Below, one piece after another: positions 1 to 12,106 of a DNA stretch of 64,000 nt. The position numbers and the translations under genes were made by a program. Location of the stretch: the NCBI GenBank assembly GCA_027943335.1, contig BSBK01008847.1:62001-126000 (forward strand), written 5' to 3'. Every line of letters starts with the position of its first letter. Position 1 is the stretch's first letter. This DNA is from Chamaecyparis obtusa (Eukaryota; Streptophyta; Pinopsida; Cupressales; Cupressaceae). A model generated the notes under the pieces. That model was not told the DNA's origin and ran no database searches. It worked only from the letters and a program-made list of their open reading frames with translations.

Positions 1-34
1 TATATAAAAATTAGGGTAGCAATGAGTTTTTTTA

Positions 35-1426
35 TTGTTTTTTAAAATTCATTGTAATTATCTATTTGTTTTTTCATTGTTATTAGACATAGAATCAGAA
101 AACCCTCCTAATGATCGCGCAAACTATCCAGAACCACCTCCCAACAATCCTCCACCTCCAGAAGATGTACCTATCACAAACCCTCACTGTTTAGAAGATC
201 TAATAGGAGATAATCTAAATGATCTTAGAGGATTTCAAACCACCTATGTCAATATCCCCACATTGCGCCCCATGTTTACGACATTGAACTCAATTATTGA
301 AAACATGGAGAAACTTACACAACAACATAGTGTTGCACTTCTTTGGCGCAATTCCATGCACGCCGAGTTTGACGATGGGCTTGATTATGATCAAGTCATG
401 AACCTAACTATAACAAAACATGACATAGCTAATATTTTTGTGGATCCTAAAACTGATCTAAAAGTAGACCATAAAAAAATCAAGTTGTCAATTAAATGGT
501 GCACAAATAGTGCAATACGTGACAACTTTTGGGACCATTTGTGGATGGTTTTTGATAGACCACCTCACAATAATTTGGATGTCCCATTTTATTTTATTAA
601 AAAATTGTATGCTAAATTTGTGCTCAGTCACAAGATGAATTATTGGAGTATGAGACTGAAGCAAGGTGTAGGTTTAGGTGCTCCTCAAGATAGGCCATGG
701 GCACAATGGGTGAAATCTCACACATATGTCCCCCCTCCTGAGATTTCACCACCTCCCATAGTGCAACATCCTGACATTATTGCTGAGGCCGACTCACATA
801 CTATTTGAGCCATTCACACCTTGAGTGATCTACTAGTTATGCAAAGCATGACATTGTTGCCTCCTCATCCTGATGCTTCTGGCACTTCCACATCCTCCAT
901 GACCTCACATGTTTGTGTGCCCCACACTTGCATTATATCCAAGAATCTATGCTTAGGCCCCCTGATTGATAGTGATGCATATAATTTCACCTTCGATGTG
1001 GACGATTCTACACAACACACTACAGGCACTGAAGCAACTCATGGAGATGTGCATCAGGAGCCTATAGAGCCATGGACTCCCACTATTACGGTAAGGGTAA
1101 ACAATTCACTTTTTACATTGTATTTAAATTTTATTGTTCCTATTTTTAGTAGAATTTCCTTATAATAATCTCCCACTTATGTCTTTCTATGTGTTACATT
1201 TATGTTCAGTTGATGACAAAGGAGGATATGGCACAAGTGGAGGGGTCCACACTTTCGGCCATATCATTTGGTCTTGATACTTCCACGGTACATATATGTT
1301 TTAATGTACTCATTGGTTTCCTTTTAAATTATGATAATAGTATATGTACATTATTTTCTAATTTTTATGATCATCTTTTACATATTGATGTAGGTGTCAC
1401 CAGTTGCCACCGGGGCGGAAATGTGA
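35..1426 (+). pseudogene. Unrecognised multi-exon gene remnant, left edge
   Basis: I do not recognise the product. Position 86 ends a good acceptor (pyrimidine run then TTATTAG), so 35-86 is probably intron and earlier exons lie outside the window. The frame runs from about 87 to 1090 with one in-frame TGA at 806-808. A donor at 1091 (ACG|GTAAGG) and acceptor ending at 1209 lead into a 78 nt exon (1210-1287). A donor at 1288 and acceptor ending at 1393 lead to 1394 and a stop at 1424-1426. All these junctions are phase 0. The protein starts with a Pro/Asn-rich acidic stretch, then a roughly 170-residue region rich in Trp, His and Lys, then a Pro/His-rich tail. The single stop and absent upstream exons suggest a broken gene or transposon-associated host-like gene. 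Function unknown. Confidence 0.45.
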
Positions 1427-1552
1427 GGGGGTGTAGGCATTAGCCGTTGATAAATGAAAGGTAATTAAGTAATTTAGTTTTTTTATGTATACATGTATAC
1501 TTGTCAGTTTTGCGTACTAGCTCATTTTTAATATACATGGTTTATTTGATAG

Positions 1553-2185
1553 AGAGTGGCATGTGATGATGCCGCGAGACCCTATCATCACGATAGAGTC
1601 ACAGACATATCCATTCGCAGTGATAGCCCCATGGTACATACATTTCTAAAGTTATTTGTGTGTATTTTATTATCAAGTATATATAATATAGTCAAGTTAT
1701 GATAGTATGAAGTATCTATTTGACTTTTTTAGGTCACTCCTAGTTTGAGGGAGCCATAACGCTAAGGGTTTGTATCGCTGATGAATCAGCCAAAAATCCC
1801 TAAAGAAAGTTCAATACAGGTAAGTTTTAATGCTAATTTAGTTATTTTGTAAACATATATTTGCTACCAATTATTTAACATTAAATAGTATAACTCGTAG
1901 ATCAATCTCATGTTCACAAACATATATGGGTGGGAGTTGACATTGGTGGCACTATTCCTACGCTACCAAGGACATATATTAGGTCTCCTGTCTGTGGGAG
2001 GAGATAGAGAGGTGAGGTATACGAGAGTTTAATTTTACTTTAAATTTTATTTATTATTATTGACTATGATTTTGAATTTTAATCTAACTTGGGGTTTCAC
2101 TTTTGTGTTTGAATGCAAGATCCATCAGAGCCAAAGAGTACTTCGGAGAGGTTGCATTTTGATGATCCACCAGTAGGATAGGATG
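1553..2185 (+). pseudogene. Further exon-like segments downstream of the left-edge gene
   Basis: Acceptor TTGATAG ends at 1552 and donor ATG|GTACAT is at 1634, giving an 81 nt phase-0 exon (1553-1633). The next acceptor (TTTTTTAG) ends at 1732 and reads 'VTPSLREP' before a stop. More possible exon edges occur near 1820 (CAG|GTAAGT), 2010 (GAG|GTGAGG) and 2119. The residues at the two splice joins (DTST|VSPVATG at 1287/1394 and SDSPM|VTPSLRE at 1633/1733) resemble each other, hinting at an old exon-pair duplication. Splice calls are by eye only and the product is unrecognised. Confidence 0.3.
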
Positions 2186-2900
2186 TCCTAGAAACATTTG
2201 TAGTTGAACTTCTTATTTTGAGATGTCATATGACACATTTTGAGATGGCGTATGCCACATTGTATCTAGATATGTTGACATGTAAATATGTATAGAATTA
2301 TTGTTCATTTTGATATATATGAAACTTGATATTCGATCCAATTTGTTAATTGTGTGTTCATTTATTCATTGTTAGTATGAAAATATGCTTGTGTGTATGT
2401 ACTCATGTGTACTATTTATGCTTTAAGCATATTCATGTATATTCAAGTACATTCTTTATAACCTAAATTCACGTGTATGGGCTACGTGCATGACTTAAGT
2501 GAATTTATGTTGTAAGTTTTACAAAATATGTGCTACATGTATGCTTCATGACTTAATCAAATTTATGTGTATGCTTTATGTGCTACATGTGTTCACATGT
2601 GTAATTCATCATTTAAGTGAATTCAAAATTTATGTGCTATATTGTATTCATGTGTGCCTACAATGCCAGTTCTATCCTCAACATCGGTCAATTCTAATAT
2701 CAGAATGATATTCCAAACAATGAAATAGTTACATAAACTTATAAACAAACACAAGACATCATTCCTATATCACAACCAAGCCAAGATCACATTATATTTA
2801 TTCTAATCAATTCATTGTTGCCTAGACTGTTCCACGGGACAAAGAATTATAGAAATGCAGAGAGCTTTATTTTCATTGATTGATTCGATTACAAACTTCA
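2186..2900. other. A+T-rich non-coding stretch
   Basis: No gene recognised. The region has repeated TGTG/CATGTG words (about 2390-2660) that give a degenerate alternating purine-pyrimidine texture, and it leads into the satellite array. Short open frames here look accidental. Confidence 0.6.
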
Positions 2901-2904
2901 ACCA

Positions 2905-5478
2905 TTACTATTCCCTAGCATTTACTCACCCAACCAGAGCTAATGGAACAATCCATTCAGTGTTGAGATGAACGGTTTGGAAGAAATCCAGTGGTGCAAC
3001 TTTCAACTAACCCTCACTGCAAGTTTTGGCATCAAGTGAGATTGGCGTGCCAAATTCAAACAAATTTGAATCTCCAAGAACAGAGAGAGGTTATTGTAGG
3101 CCTCAGAAACATGGTCATGTAACATCTCACAGATCATCAATACCTCTCATGGAGTTTGAGATATGAGCCTCAAAATTTCATTGCCCAATTGTGCTTAGTG
3201 CACCTTGGGGACACTTTGGTCTGGCATGGTTTGGAACATTCTACTAACTCAGTGGTCAAAACAGGGTTGTCCCTAGAGTTTACCCACCCAACTAGAGCTA
3301 ATGGAATAGTCCATTCGATGTTGGGATAAACGGTTTGGAAAAAACCCATTGGTGCAACTTTTAACTAACCCTCACTGCAAGTTTTGGCATTAAATGAGTT
3401 TGGCCTACCAAATGCAAAAAAATTTGAATCTCCCAGAATGGAGAGAGGTTATTGTAGGCCTCAGAAATGTGGTCTTATATCATCTCATGGATTACCAATA
3501 CCTCTCACGAAGTCTGAGATACAAGCCTCGAAAGTTTGCTGCCCAATTGTGCTTAGTGCACCTTAGGGACACTTTGGTCCGACATGGTTCGGAACGTTCT
3601 ACTAACTCAGTGGTTGAAATGAGGTTGTCCCTAGCACTTACCCACCCAACTGGAGCTAATGGAATAGTCCATTGATGCTAGGATGAACGGTTTGGAAAAA
3701 CTCCATTGATGCAACTTTCAACTAACCCTCATTGCAAGTTTTGGCATTGAGCGAGATTAGCGTGCCAAATTAAAACAAATTTGAATCTCCCAGAATGGAG
3801 AGAGGTTATTTTAGGCCTCAAAAAAATGGTCTTGTATCATCTCACAGATCACCCATACCTCTTACGAAGTTTGAGAACCGAGCCTCAAATGTTCGCTGCC
3901 CAATCGTGCTTAGTGCACCTTGGGGACACTTTGGTCCGGCATGGTCCGGAATGTTCTACTAACTCAGTGGTCAAAAAAAGGTTATCTTTAGTGTTTAATT
4001 GCCCAATTAGAGCTACTGGCATAGTCCATTCAGTGCCAAGATGAATGGTTTGGAAGAAATTCATTGGTGCAACTTTCAACTGATCCTCACTGTAAGTTTT
4101 GGAATTGAGCGAGACTGGCGTGCCAAATTCAAATTTTTTTGAATCTCCCAGAATGGAGAGATGTTATTGTAGGCCTCAGAAACATGGTCCTATATCATCT
4201 CATGGATTTCTAATACCTCTCACGGAGACCAAGAATTGAGCCTTGAAAGTTCACTGCCCAATCATGCTTAGTGCACCTCGGGGACACTTTGGTCCGGCAT
4301 GGTCCTGAACATTCTACTAAATTAGTGCTTGAAATGGGGTTGTCCCTAGCATTTAGCCACCCAATCAGAGCTAATGGAATAGTCCATTTGGTGCTAGGAT
4401 GAATGGTTTGGAAGAAACCCATTGGTGCAACTCTCAATTAACCCTCACTGCAAGTTTTAGCATTGAGTGAGACTGGCGTGCCAAATTCAAAAAATATTGA
4501 ATCTCGTAGAACAGTGAGAGGTTATTGTATGCCTCAGAAATGTGGTCTTATATCATATCACGGATTGTTGATACCACTCACGGAGACCGAGAACCGAGCC
4601 TTGAAAGTTCACTGCCCAATCGTGCTTAGTGCACCTTGGGGACACTTTGGTCTGGCATGGTCTGGAATGTTCTATTGACTCAGTGGTCAAAATGGGGTTG
4701 TTCCTATCATTTAACCACCTAATCAGAGCTAATGGCATAGTACATTCGGTGCTAGGACAAATGGTTTGGAAGAAACCCATTGGTGCAACTTTCAACTGAC
4801 CCTCACTGCAAGTTTTGAGATCGAGTGAGACTGATGCGCCAAATTCAAACAAATTTGAATCTCCCAGAATGGAGAGAGGTTATTGTAGGCCTCAAAAACA
4901 TGGTCTTGTAGCATCTCACAAATTGCTGATACCTCTTATGGAGTACGAGAACTAAGCCTCAAAAGTTCACTGCCCAATCGTGCTTAGCGCACCTTGGGGA
5001 CACTTTGGTCCAACATGGTCCAGAACGTTCTACTGACTCAGTGGTCAAAATGGGATTATTCCTAGCATTTACCCACCCAACCAAAGCTAATGGCACAATC
5101 CATTCGGTGCTGGGACAAACGGTTTGGAAGAAACCCATTGGTGCAACTTTCAACTGACCCTCACTGCAAGTTTTGACATCAAGCGAGACTGGCGCGCCAA
5201 ATTCAAAAAAATTGAATCTCCCAGAATGGAGAGAGGTTATTGTAGGCCTCAAAAATGCAGTCCTTTAGCATCTCATGGATTGCCGATACGTCTCACAAAT
5301 TTTGAGAACCGAGCCTCAAAATTTTGCTGCCCAATCATGCTTAGTGCACCTTGGGGACACTTTGGTCCAACATGGTCCAGAATGTTCTACTGACTCAGTG
5401 GTCAAAATGGGGTTTTTCCTAACATTTATCCACCCAACCGAAGCTAATGGAACAGTCCATTTGGTACCAAGATTCAAT
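2905..5478. repeat. Satellite array, 357-358 bp unit, about 7.2 copies
   Basis: The anchor GAATCTCC (usually followed by CAGAATGGAGAG) recurs at 3068, 3426, 3783, 4141, 4499, 4857 and 5214, spacings of 358, 357, 358, 358, 358 and 357 bp. All copies are in the same orientation and colinear, with scattered point differences. The array starts near 'CCCTAGCATTTACTCACC' and ends just after the matching block in the last copy. It is less A+T-rich than its surroundings. The unit length is 3n+1, so open frames shift between copies, and the 60-99 codon frames inside units are unlikely to be genes. Origin (centromeric, subtelomeric or dispersed) cannot be told from sequence alone. Confidence 0.95.
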
Positions 5479-5761
5479 CCTTGAACACTATCCCTTCACC
5501 CCAGGGAATCATCATTTTACTTTGGACACATTTGACCAATTTTGATTCAATGACTCCAACTATTACATCATTTGATGATACAAATGTACATGGAATTAAG
5601 ACAATACAAATGTAAGTATACAAAATTAAGACAATACAAATTATATAAGGATACGACATTCATAGTAAGGAAACACATTTTTTGCACTTTACATGGCATT
5701 AAGACGAAACAAATGTGGGCTTTTAATATTTGCAAATCAACCCCATGGGCTCTTTTATATT
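5479..5761. other. Spacer between satellite and minisatellite
   Basis: A+T-rich sequence with short direct repeats of AAGACAATACAAAT (near 5599 and 5629) and related TTAAGAC words. No gene seen. Confidence 0.5.
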
Positions 5762-6030
5762 TTAAATTTTGCATCTAATTTTTTATATTCAAAATTTGGC
5801 ATCTAAATATGCACATTACATTCGATTGTTATTTTTATATACAAAATTTGGCATCTAAATATGTACATTACATTCGATTGTTGTTTTTATGTACAAAATT
5901 TGGCATCTAAATATGCACATTACATTTGATTGTTATTTTTATACACAAAATTTGGCATCTAACTATGCACATTACAATCGATTATTGGTTTTGTATACAA
6001 AATTTGGCATCTAAATATGCAAATTACACA
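5762..6030. repeat. 52 bp minisatellite, about five copies
   Basis: The core AAAATTTGGCATCTAA recurs at 5791, 5843, 5895, 5947 and 5999, exactly 52 bp apart each time, with a partial copy near 5764 (TTTTGCATCTAA). Unit sequence is A+T-rich and differs from the 358 bp satellite to the left. Confidence 0.95.
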
Positions 6031-6475
6031 ACTATATATAAAAAATAAGTATCCTTTTTGCTCCAATCCCTGCATTTGAAAGGCAGAAGAAAAGTTAATA
6101 GAGAATATAAGAAGTTTATATAGGTTTGAGAAAAAGATTATGAACATGTATAAGTACCTAAATGAACCAAATAACATGACTAGACAATGCATATTGAAGT
6201 TTACCATCATAAAAGATGGGTTAATCAAATACACACCTCGATCTTCTATATCTATCATATATGTATCCAACTGCATTTACAATCCACATACAAAACCAAG
6301 TTTATTGGCTCAAAAAAATAAAGCAAAAAACTATAATTAATTTATTAAACGTAATCGTAATAAACATGGAAAACTTTGCAACTCGAGTTGAACTTATCTA
6401 CTGAAGTGTGCCTGAAGGGTCATCTCTGCGCTTGAGAGTATTCAATATTGCTTCATGATCAGTAGTACTAATAGT

Positions 6476-9314
6476 TCAAAGTTCCTTTGTCTTTGGTTTT
6501 CCTTGATGTTTCAACAACTTAACATTGGCTACTATAACAAGGTGTGAATACATGAGAATGGTTTTGTGCTTCTCATAGTCTTCAAAAGCAAGAATGCCAT
6601 TATTTCTAATCATATGTGTGTGCAACCATGTTCCCGCAACAACATGTGATCCTATTGGATATGTGAACATATCATCATCTGTCATCGGTTGTGCAAGTTT
6701 TTCTTTCCTTGTACACAATGTGCTAACCAATAATTTGATCTCTCATCATTCCCTTGTGGTGTAACCAATGCAAAAACATGTCTTGGCTATAGAAGATCTG
6801 AAAGATGGTCGTAGTCAAGTGAACAATCCATGTTATCATTTATTATAAAGACTATAAGAGATAAAGGAGTAAGATAATGTGGAACCCATGTATCAACCCA
6901 CTCACTTGACTCACATTGATCCCAATCACATTGAAGACAACTCAGACAATAACAAGCCAACTCTCGTGTCCAAATGGTCCATGTACTTGCATTTGAGCTT
7001 TGAAATAAATGTATTTTTGAACAATCTTTCATAGTTTGACAATCCAACCTATCTCCTATTGTGCCCAACTACACCAACTAAAAGAATCTGTGCTCCGCTG
7101 AATGAAGAGTCCCCCCTGTGAAAATGTTGAAGTACACCAATCAACAATAGAATGGGCATCAATGACTTTTGCACCTGAAATCCTCAATTTCTCCTTAACT
7201 AGAGCTCTCTTTATGCATGCACCTACTCCATCATGCTCCCCTTTTCCATGACCGGCCTCAAAAAACTCCAAATATGAGGTACACCTCTCTCTACATGCAT
7301 TCTACATAACCAAAAAAACATACGAGCATTTTTGAATTGACATGTGCAGTTATTTGACCAAATGAGATGTCTATCCATAGCAATATTATTTTCCTGCACC
7401 CACTCAAAATAATTCTCAAAGCAATGTTGGACAAACTCGGATGAGTACAATTTATCATCGCTCATATAAAGATGTTACTCTCTAATTATCTTCCGGTCAT
7501 CTTCTATACTATCAGGGGAATATCTATATGTTATGTGCACAAAAATAGAAACTTGAATAGAATGGTAATATTGAGCTTGCAACTCGTTTTGGCGCTGCAA
7601 TGTATAGTTCTCTGGAAAGTCAACAACCGATACAATAGTGCCAATCAGAAAAGTGTCCTTACACAGCCTGAATTGTTGATCCAACCACTGAGACCTGTGA
7701 CTATGCCTTGCATACTTGTAAAAATGATTCTTCCTGAAATCTTAAATAAAACTAGGTACATTGCATTCTTTAGTAACCAACTCACATCTAGAGCCTTCAC
7801 CTCCACTTTTTAATGTATATTTAACGATTTCATATACCTTTTTGTGGACAATTGTCTTTCCAAAATCCTATTCGCAGCCCTCATGAAAATATTCAACAAA
7901 CTTCACTAACCCACCACACTCTGAGCACTTGTCATTTAAGCAATCTTTTCTATAAAAGAAACATCCATCATCTCTAGGACATAAAAAATGATCTAGCAAG
8001 TCTCTTGATGATTTTGGAAGAGCACTTGCACTACACTCCTCCAACATTTCACTACTATGCAAACTAGAATGAATGGATCGTAACAATTGATGGTGCATTG
8101 AAAACTCCACATGATATTTGCAACAACAAGTATTTTGAATCTTAAGAGGCACACAAAAAAGGCTTCAGAGCTTCAAAAGCTCTTTGTGATATTTGCAATG
8201 TTGGATGTGTCTCACAAATTGTTTTGAACAACATTGTTTGACTCACCTCCAAATAATGTTTGGGATGCGGGGTGTGGTCTCGAATTCCAATTCTCAACTT
8301 CAAGACATCCTTCACATTTGGTGACACTCTTGAGTTAGATTGCCAAAATAGTTGAATTTGATCCTTCACAGTGTCGGTAAGCTTCTTATCACAACGTGAA
8401 AGTCTCCCACCATAAGCCCATGTATCATTTTGAAGAGAATCATCAAGTCTTTCTCTTCTTGCAAATGCTCTATCAAAACTTTTACAATTTAGATTCAAGT
8501 CAACACAAGTTTATCTCATCAAACGAGCCTTTCTCAAATGATGACTTACTAAGGAGGTTGTAATAACCCTCCTAGCTGCTCTCTTATCTTTTTCCTTGGT
8601 AGTCTTCCCAATGGAATTGAGAGCACTAAAAAGATTTCTCACAATACTAGCATTCCACTCCTTTTTTTTGTTCACGCTAATCTTCAATTTGACTAGTATA
8701 CGTCTCATCTTCTACATCTTTAACAATTGCACAAACATTTGACATTGCTCAACCAACATCTTGTGACTAAAAAAATGATCAAAAAGTTTTGCAACCCACA
8801 ACCGAATGGTTCTTTCTGATCTCTTTCCATCAAAATTGCTCATTATGTTCTCATCAATTTCAAGTAACCATTTAGTTCTTGAATGTCTCAATTTTGAAGT
8901 TTGTCTTTCTTCCTTCGAAGGGACTTCATTTGTCATATAATTTGGAGATGTGTAACATTGATTTCGTTCTTCTGCACCATTATCATTGTCAATTCCTTCA
9001 TATTCAATCAGTGGATTGTCATTGACAATGTCCACACTTCCATTGGCCACATCTACATGTTCATTTTCAAAACCTACATTTTCATCTTCAAAACCTAAAT
9101 TCTCATTTTCAAAACCTACATTTTCATCTTCAAATTCATGTTCTTCACTTGAAACCACATTCAAAGGTGGGTCTATGCTGACATCTTCATTAATATTTAA
9201 CATACCTTGTCTCTTGTTCCGATGGGCAACCCTATCCATTTCTCTATACACTTCAACATCTTCATTTGTGAGTCTCCTCTTCCATTTATGCTTTCGATGA
9301 CTACTACTCCCCAT
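6476..9314 (-). pseudogene. Decayed DDE-like transposase gene, cysteine-rich family
   Basis: One long minus-strand coding region reads from ATG at 9314 to about 6476 with in-frame stops near 8712, 8511, 7868 and 7472, and a frameshift near 8145. In order: a basic start (MGSSSHRKHKWKRR), an acidic repeat region, a helical middle, a Cys-rich block near 8100 (NTCCCKYHVEF) and a CSECGG motif near 7910. Then come 'SVVDFPENYT' near 7640, 'HLIWSNNCTCQFKNARMF' near 7350, 'FFEAGHGKGEHDGVGACIKR' near 7240, and a C-terminal Cys cluster near 6930 (CYCLSCLQCDWDQCESSEW). The acidic residues at DFPENYT and the usual WSDN position, here WSNN, look like a DDE/RNase-H-fold core. I cannot name the superfamily: it resembles uncharacterised transposase-like proteins rather than common plant families. 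Terminal inverted repeats were not found by eye. Confidence 0.6.
9054..9134 (-). repeat. 21 bp coding repeat, acidic heptapeptides
   Basis: Inside the transposase-like N-terminus (residues about 61-87) four 7-residue units follow one another: FEDENVG, FENENLG, FEDENVG, FENEHVD. The DNA shows the matching 21 bp period. Confidence 0.85.
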
Positions 9315-9555
9315 AGTTAGACCAAAAAGGTGATGTAAATAGCTTTGGTAATAGAGAAAATCCAACAAAAAAGTGGGTTTTTGTCTTCTCTAGAGACAAA
9401 ACATGATTCGCTGCAACTCGAATCCCGTAATTTAGCAAAAAAATGCGACTCTCTGGAGGGACCCAGAGAATATTGTTTTTACTTTACACCAGTAAAAAGA
9501 ATTAGATATCTAAAAATATCAGATATCTGATCTCCCACCAAAATTTTGCCAAAAT

Positions 9556-9589
9556 CTCTCTCTCTCTCTCTCTCTCTCCCTCCCCCCCC
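9556..9589. repeat. (TC)n microsatellite with C-run
   Basis: An uninterrupted TC tract of about 12 units ends in a C-rich run (CCTCCCCCCCC). It lies upstream of the decayed transposase. Confidence 0.9.
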
Positions 9590-12100
9590 TTAGGTATAAT
9601 ATTGAACATATAATATAAATATTTAATAAGTTAATATTATACTATTATACAATAGAGAAATAAATAATAATAATATAATACATGCTATTATAAAAATTTA
9701 TATTATAATAGTAATGCTCTGCAATGAAACCCTAAAGTTGATGCTGCTAGAAGTGTAAAGAAGGATTTGTCTGGCAGTCAAAATCTTTTAAGGAGGTCGT
9801 TAAGATAGGTAAATATTCTAATTTTGAGTTCCCATTATTAAATTCTATGCTATTATTATTTAATATTAATATTAAAAATAATAACTTATAATATATAACT
9901 TAAAATTGAAAAAAATACTCAATTGAATTAATATTAACATAAAAAGAATATAATTTAATATAACACAATTAATATTACCATAAAAAAAATACATTTAATA
10001 TGAAACTTGAATTTGAGAAAAGTAGTGCAATTGAAATTTTAAAATAGGCGGGAAGTTTCAGATATCCAAAAATTTCGGATATCCGATTAGGCTTGGTATT
10101 TTCTTTGGCAATACCAAATGTGGGTGGTCAACCCTTTAGGCGTGTTTCAGGAGATAGTTTCTGATATCGAGACTTTGACCATGTAGCTGATGACTATTTT
10201 TTCACCCAATATTGATGAAGTGAAAAGGGTTTCTTAAAGACATTATCAACTTTCTATCAATATAATTGCTGTCAAATTTTGAGTTCGGTAAGTAATTATT
10301 ACCAATTTTTCAATTGAGTTATCTTTAAAGTCGTAATTGATATATTGATTGAAAAACAATTATAACTTTCAAACCATTTAACTTTTTTGAAATCTGAAAC
10401 ATGCTTCACATTCTATGCTTCGGCTGCTATAAGGAAAAAAAAAATCAATTTTGTAAAGTTTAGAATTAGTTAAGGTGGTCAGACACGAGTTTTTTTATTC
10501 TGAAAAAGTTGTAGCAGAAAATTCATAATTAATTAAATTTATTTAGCAAAAAATTACAAAAAAATATGCGTCACATCCGTGAATGAGTCTACTACTTATA
10601 TCTAGAATCTTGGGAAAATATATCATCATTTGATTGTGATTAAGGTGGTTAGACATACACTTACTTTTTATCTTTTCCCTAAAATTTTTGTACTATTGCA
10701 TTGAAATCCAAAATTTTGAACAATTAGATAAAATATTTTTAAGACAAGGGCTAGTAGTTTAGAAACTACATTCAATTTCCTACAGATTCTATTCTTACAA
10801 CTTTTTCACATAAGGTTCATAAGATGTTCAACTTTTAACGTCAAGTTGACTTACCCTGATTTTATGATTTTCCATTGCCACTTAAGGCCATAGTTTGGTA
10901 TACCATGATCCTGCACATACCCATTAACAAAGTGAAAAATATATTTTTTTGTAAGTTGAAGTACAACAATTTACCACATCTATTTCTGATAGTCTTGCAT
11001 GTGTACGGCCAAATTTCTAATCATCTTGGAAGTGTGACTATTATAATGGGACATTCCTATCTCAAAAGGAATTCTTTCCTGAGTGGTGAACTAGATCAGG
11101 TGCCCTCCTAGTTTCAGTTTGTAATGACTAAGAACTTCTTGCAAAATAAATTATTTTCTACTTTAGCAAGGTAATCCATGCAAAAGCTAATTTTTACTAG
11201 TTTTGAAGGGTTCTTATACCAGTGCTTGTGGACACCTTTGCCACATAATAGGGAAATTATGCACTTCATGTCTTAGTTCAAAATGTTGATGGTCATCTAG
11301 GAAAGGGGTTTCCCTTGTGAAAATTGTAAAATACCAAACTGTTACAGTCTACATGGATGTTGGCAAGGGCTATCGTGTTTGGCTTTGTGTTTGCCAAATT
11401 TTTTTCTTGAAGCATCTAAAACCTCTTCCATAAACCGATTTTGTGAATAGCTTGAAATCATTATAATATATGGAACAACATTATGTCAAACAGTCTATGC
11501 CTTAAAAATTGTTTAACAAGATCCATGTGCCTTTTGAAACCATATGGTAGTGCTCTATCAAAGAGATCAATGCTTCAAATCTCTGGTACCCATTTTTCCT
11601 TTGCATTTCATGCTAGCCCCCATGACACTACTATTGTTCCTAGGTCTTTTCATCCTCAGATGATTATGTCTTTTGGCGGTGAAGAGCAGAAGGATAAGAT
11701 ATGTGCATTTGTGGTAGAATACTGTTAATTTTTAGCTATAGTATCAGTAGGTGAACATTTAATACACATTCCAAAATTCTCTTGAAATAACCTTATAGTA
11801 GAAGACTCCAGATTTTTTTCTTGTCTACCCTCACCATAGCTTCTGCAAAACAATCTAGAAGTCTGCAGGAAGTCTATAAATAATGCAACCTCCATCATTG
11901 GTTTCAGTGTAGAAAAATAGAAGTAAAATGCTGCATATTAATGCTCTGTAAAGCTATTCTCTTTTTATTTACTCTACATATAATATATTTAAAGTGTTTT
12001 CCCTTTGCTCTGTTTTTACTCTTATTTTGTTTGTTCATTAGTTTGCAGAGAAAGCTGGGGTCAATGTTGATATTAATGTATGTATTTCTGCTTGATTTCC
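9590..12100. other. A+T-rich intergenic region, no gene recognised
   Basis: Very A+T-rich at 9590-10020. Two related words (AGGTGGTCAGACACGAG near 10475 and AGGTGGTTAGACATACAC near 10645) sit about 170 bp apart. GATATC-containing motifs at 9505-9530 and 10060-10090 resemble each other and could be remnants of element ends. The small open frame at 11483-11728 has no recognisable family signature. Confidence 0.5.
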
Positions 12101-12106
12101 AATTTT

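Noticed and set aside
3384..5484. Overlapping 60-99 codon open frames on both strands
   Set aside because: They are repeated shadows of the 358 bp satellite unit; frames shift between copies and no start or splice context is conserved.
5762..6030. CRISPR-like array
   Set aside because: Units are directly tandem with near-identical sequence throughout and no unique spacers, and the context is a plant nuclear genome.
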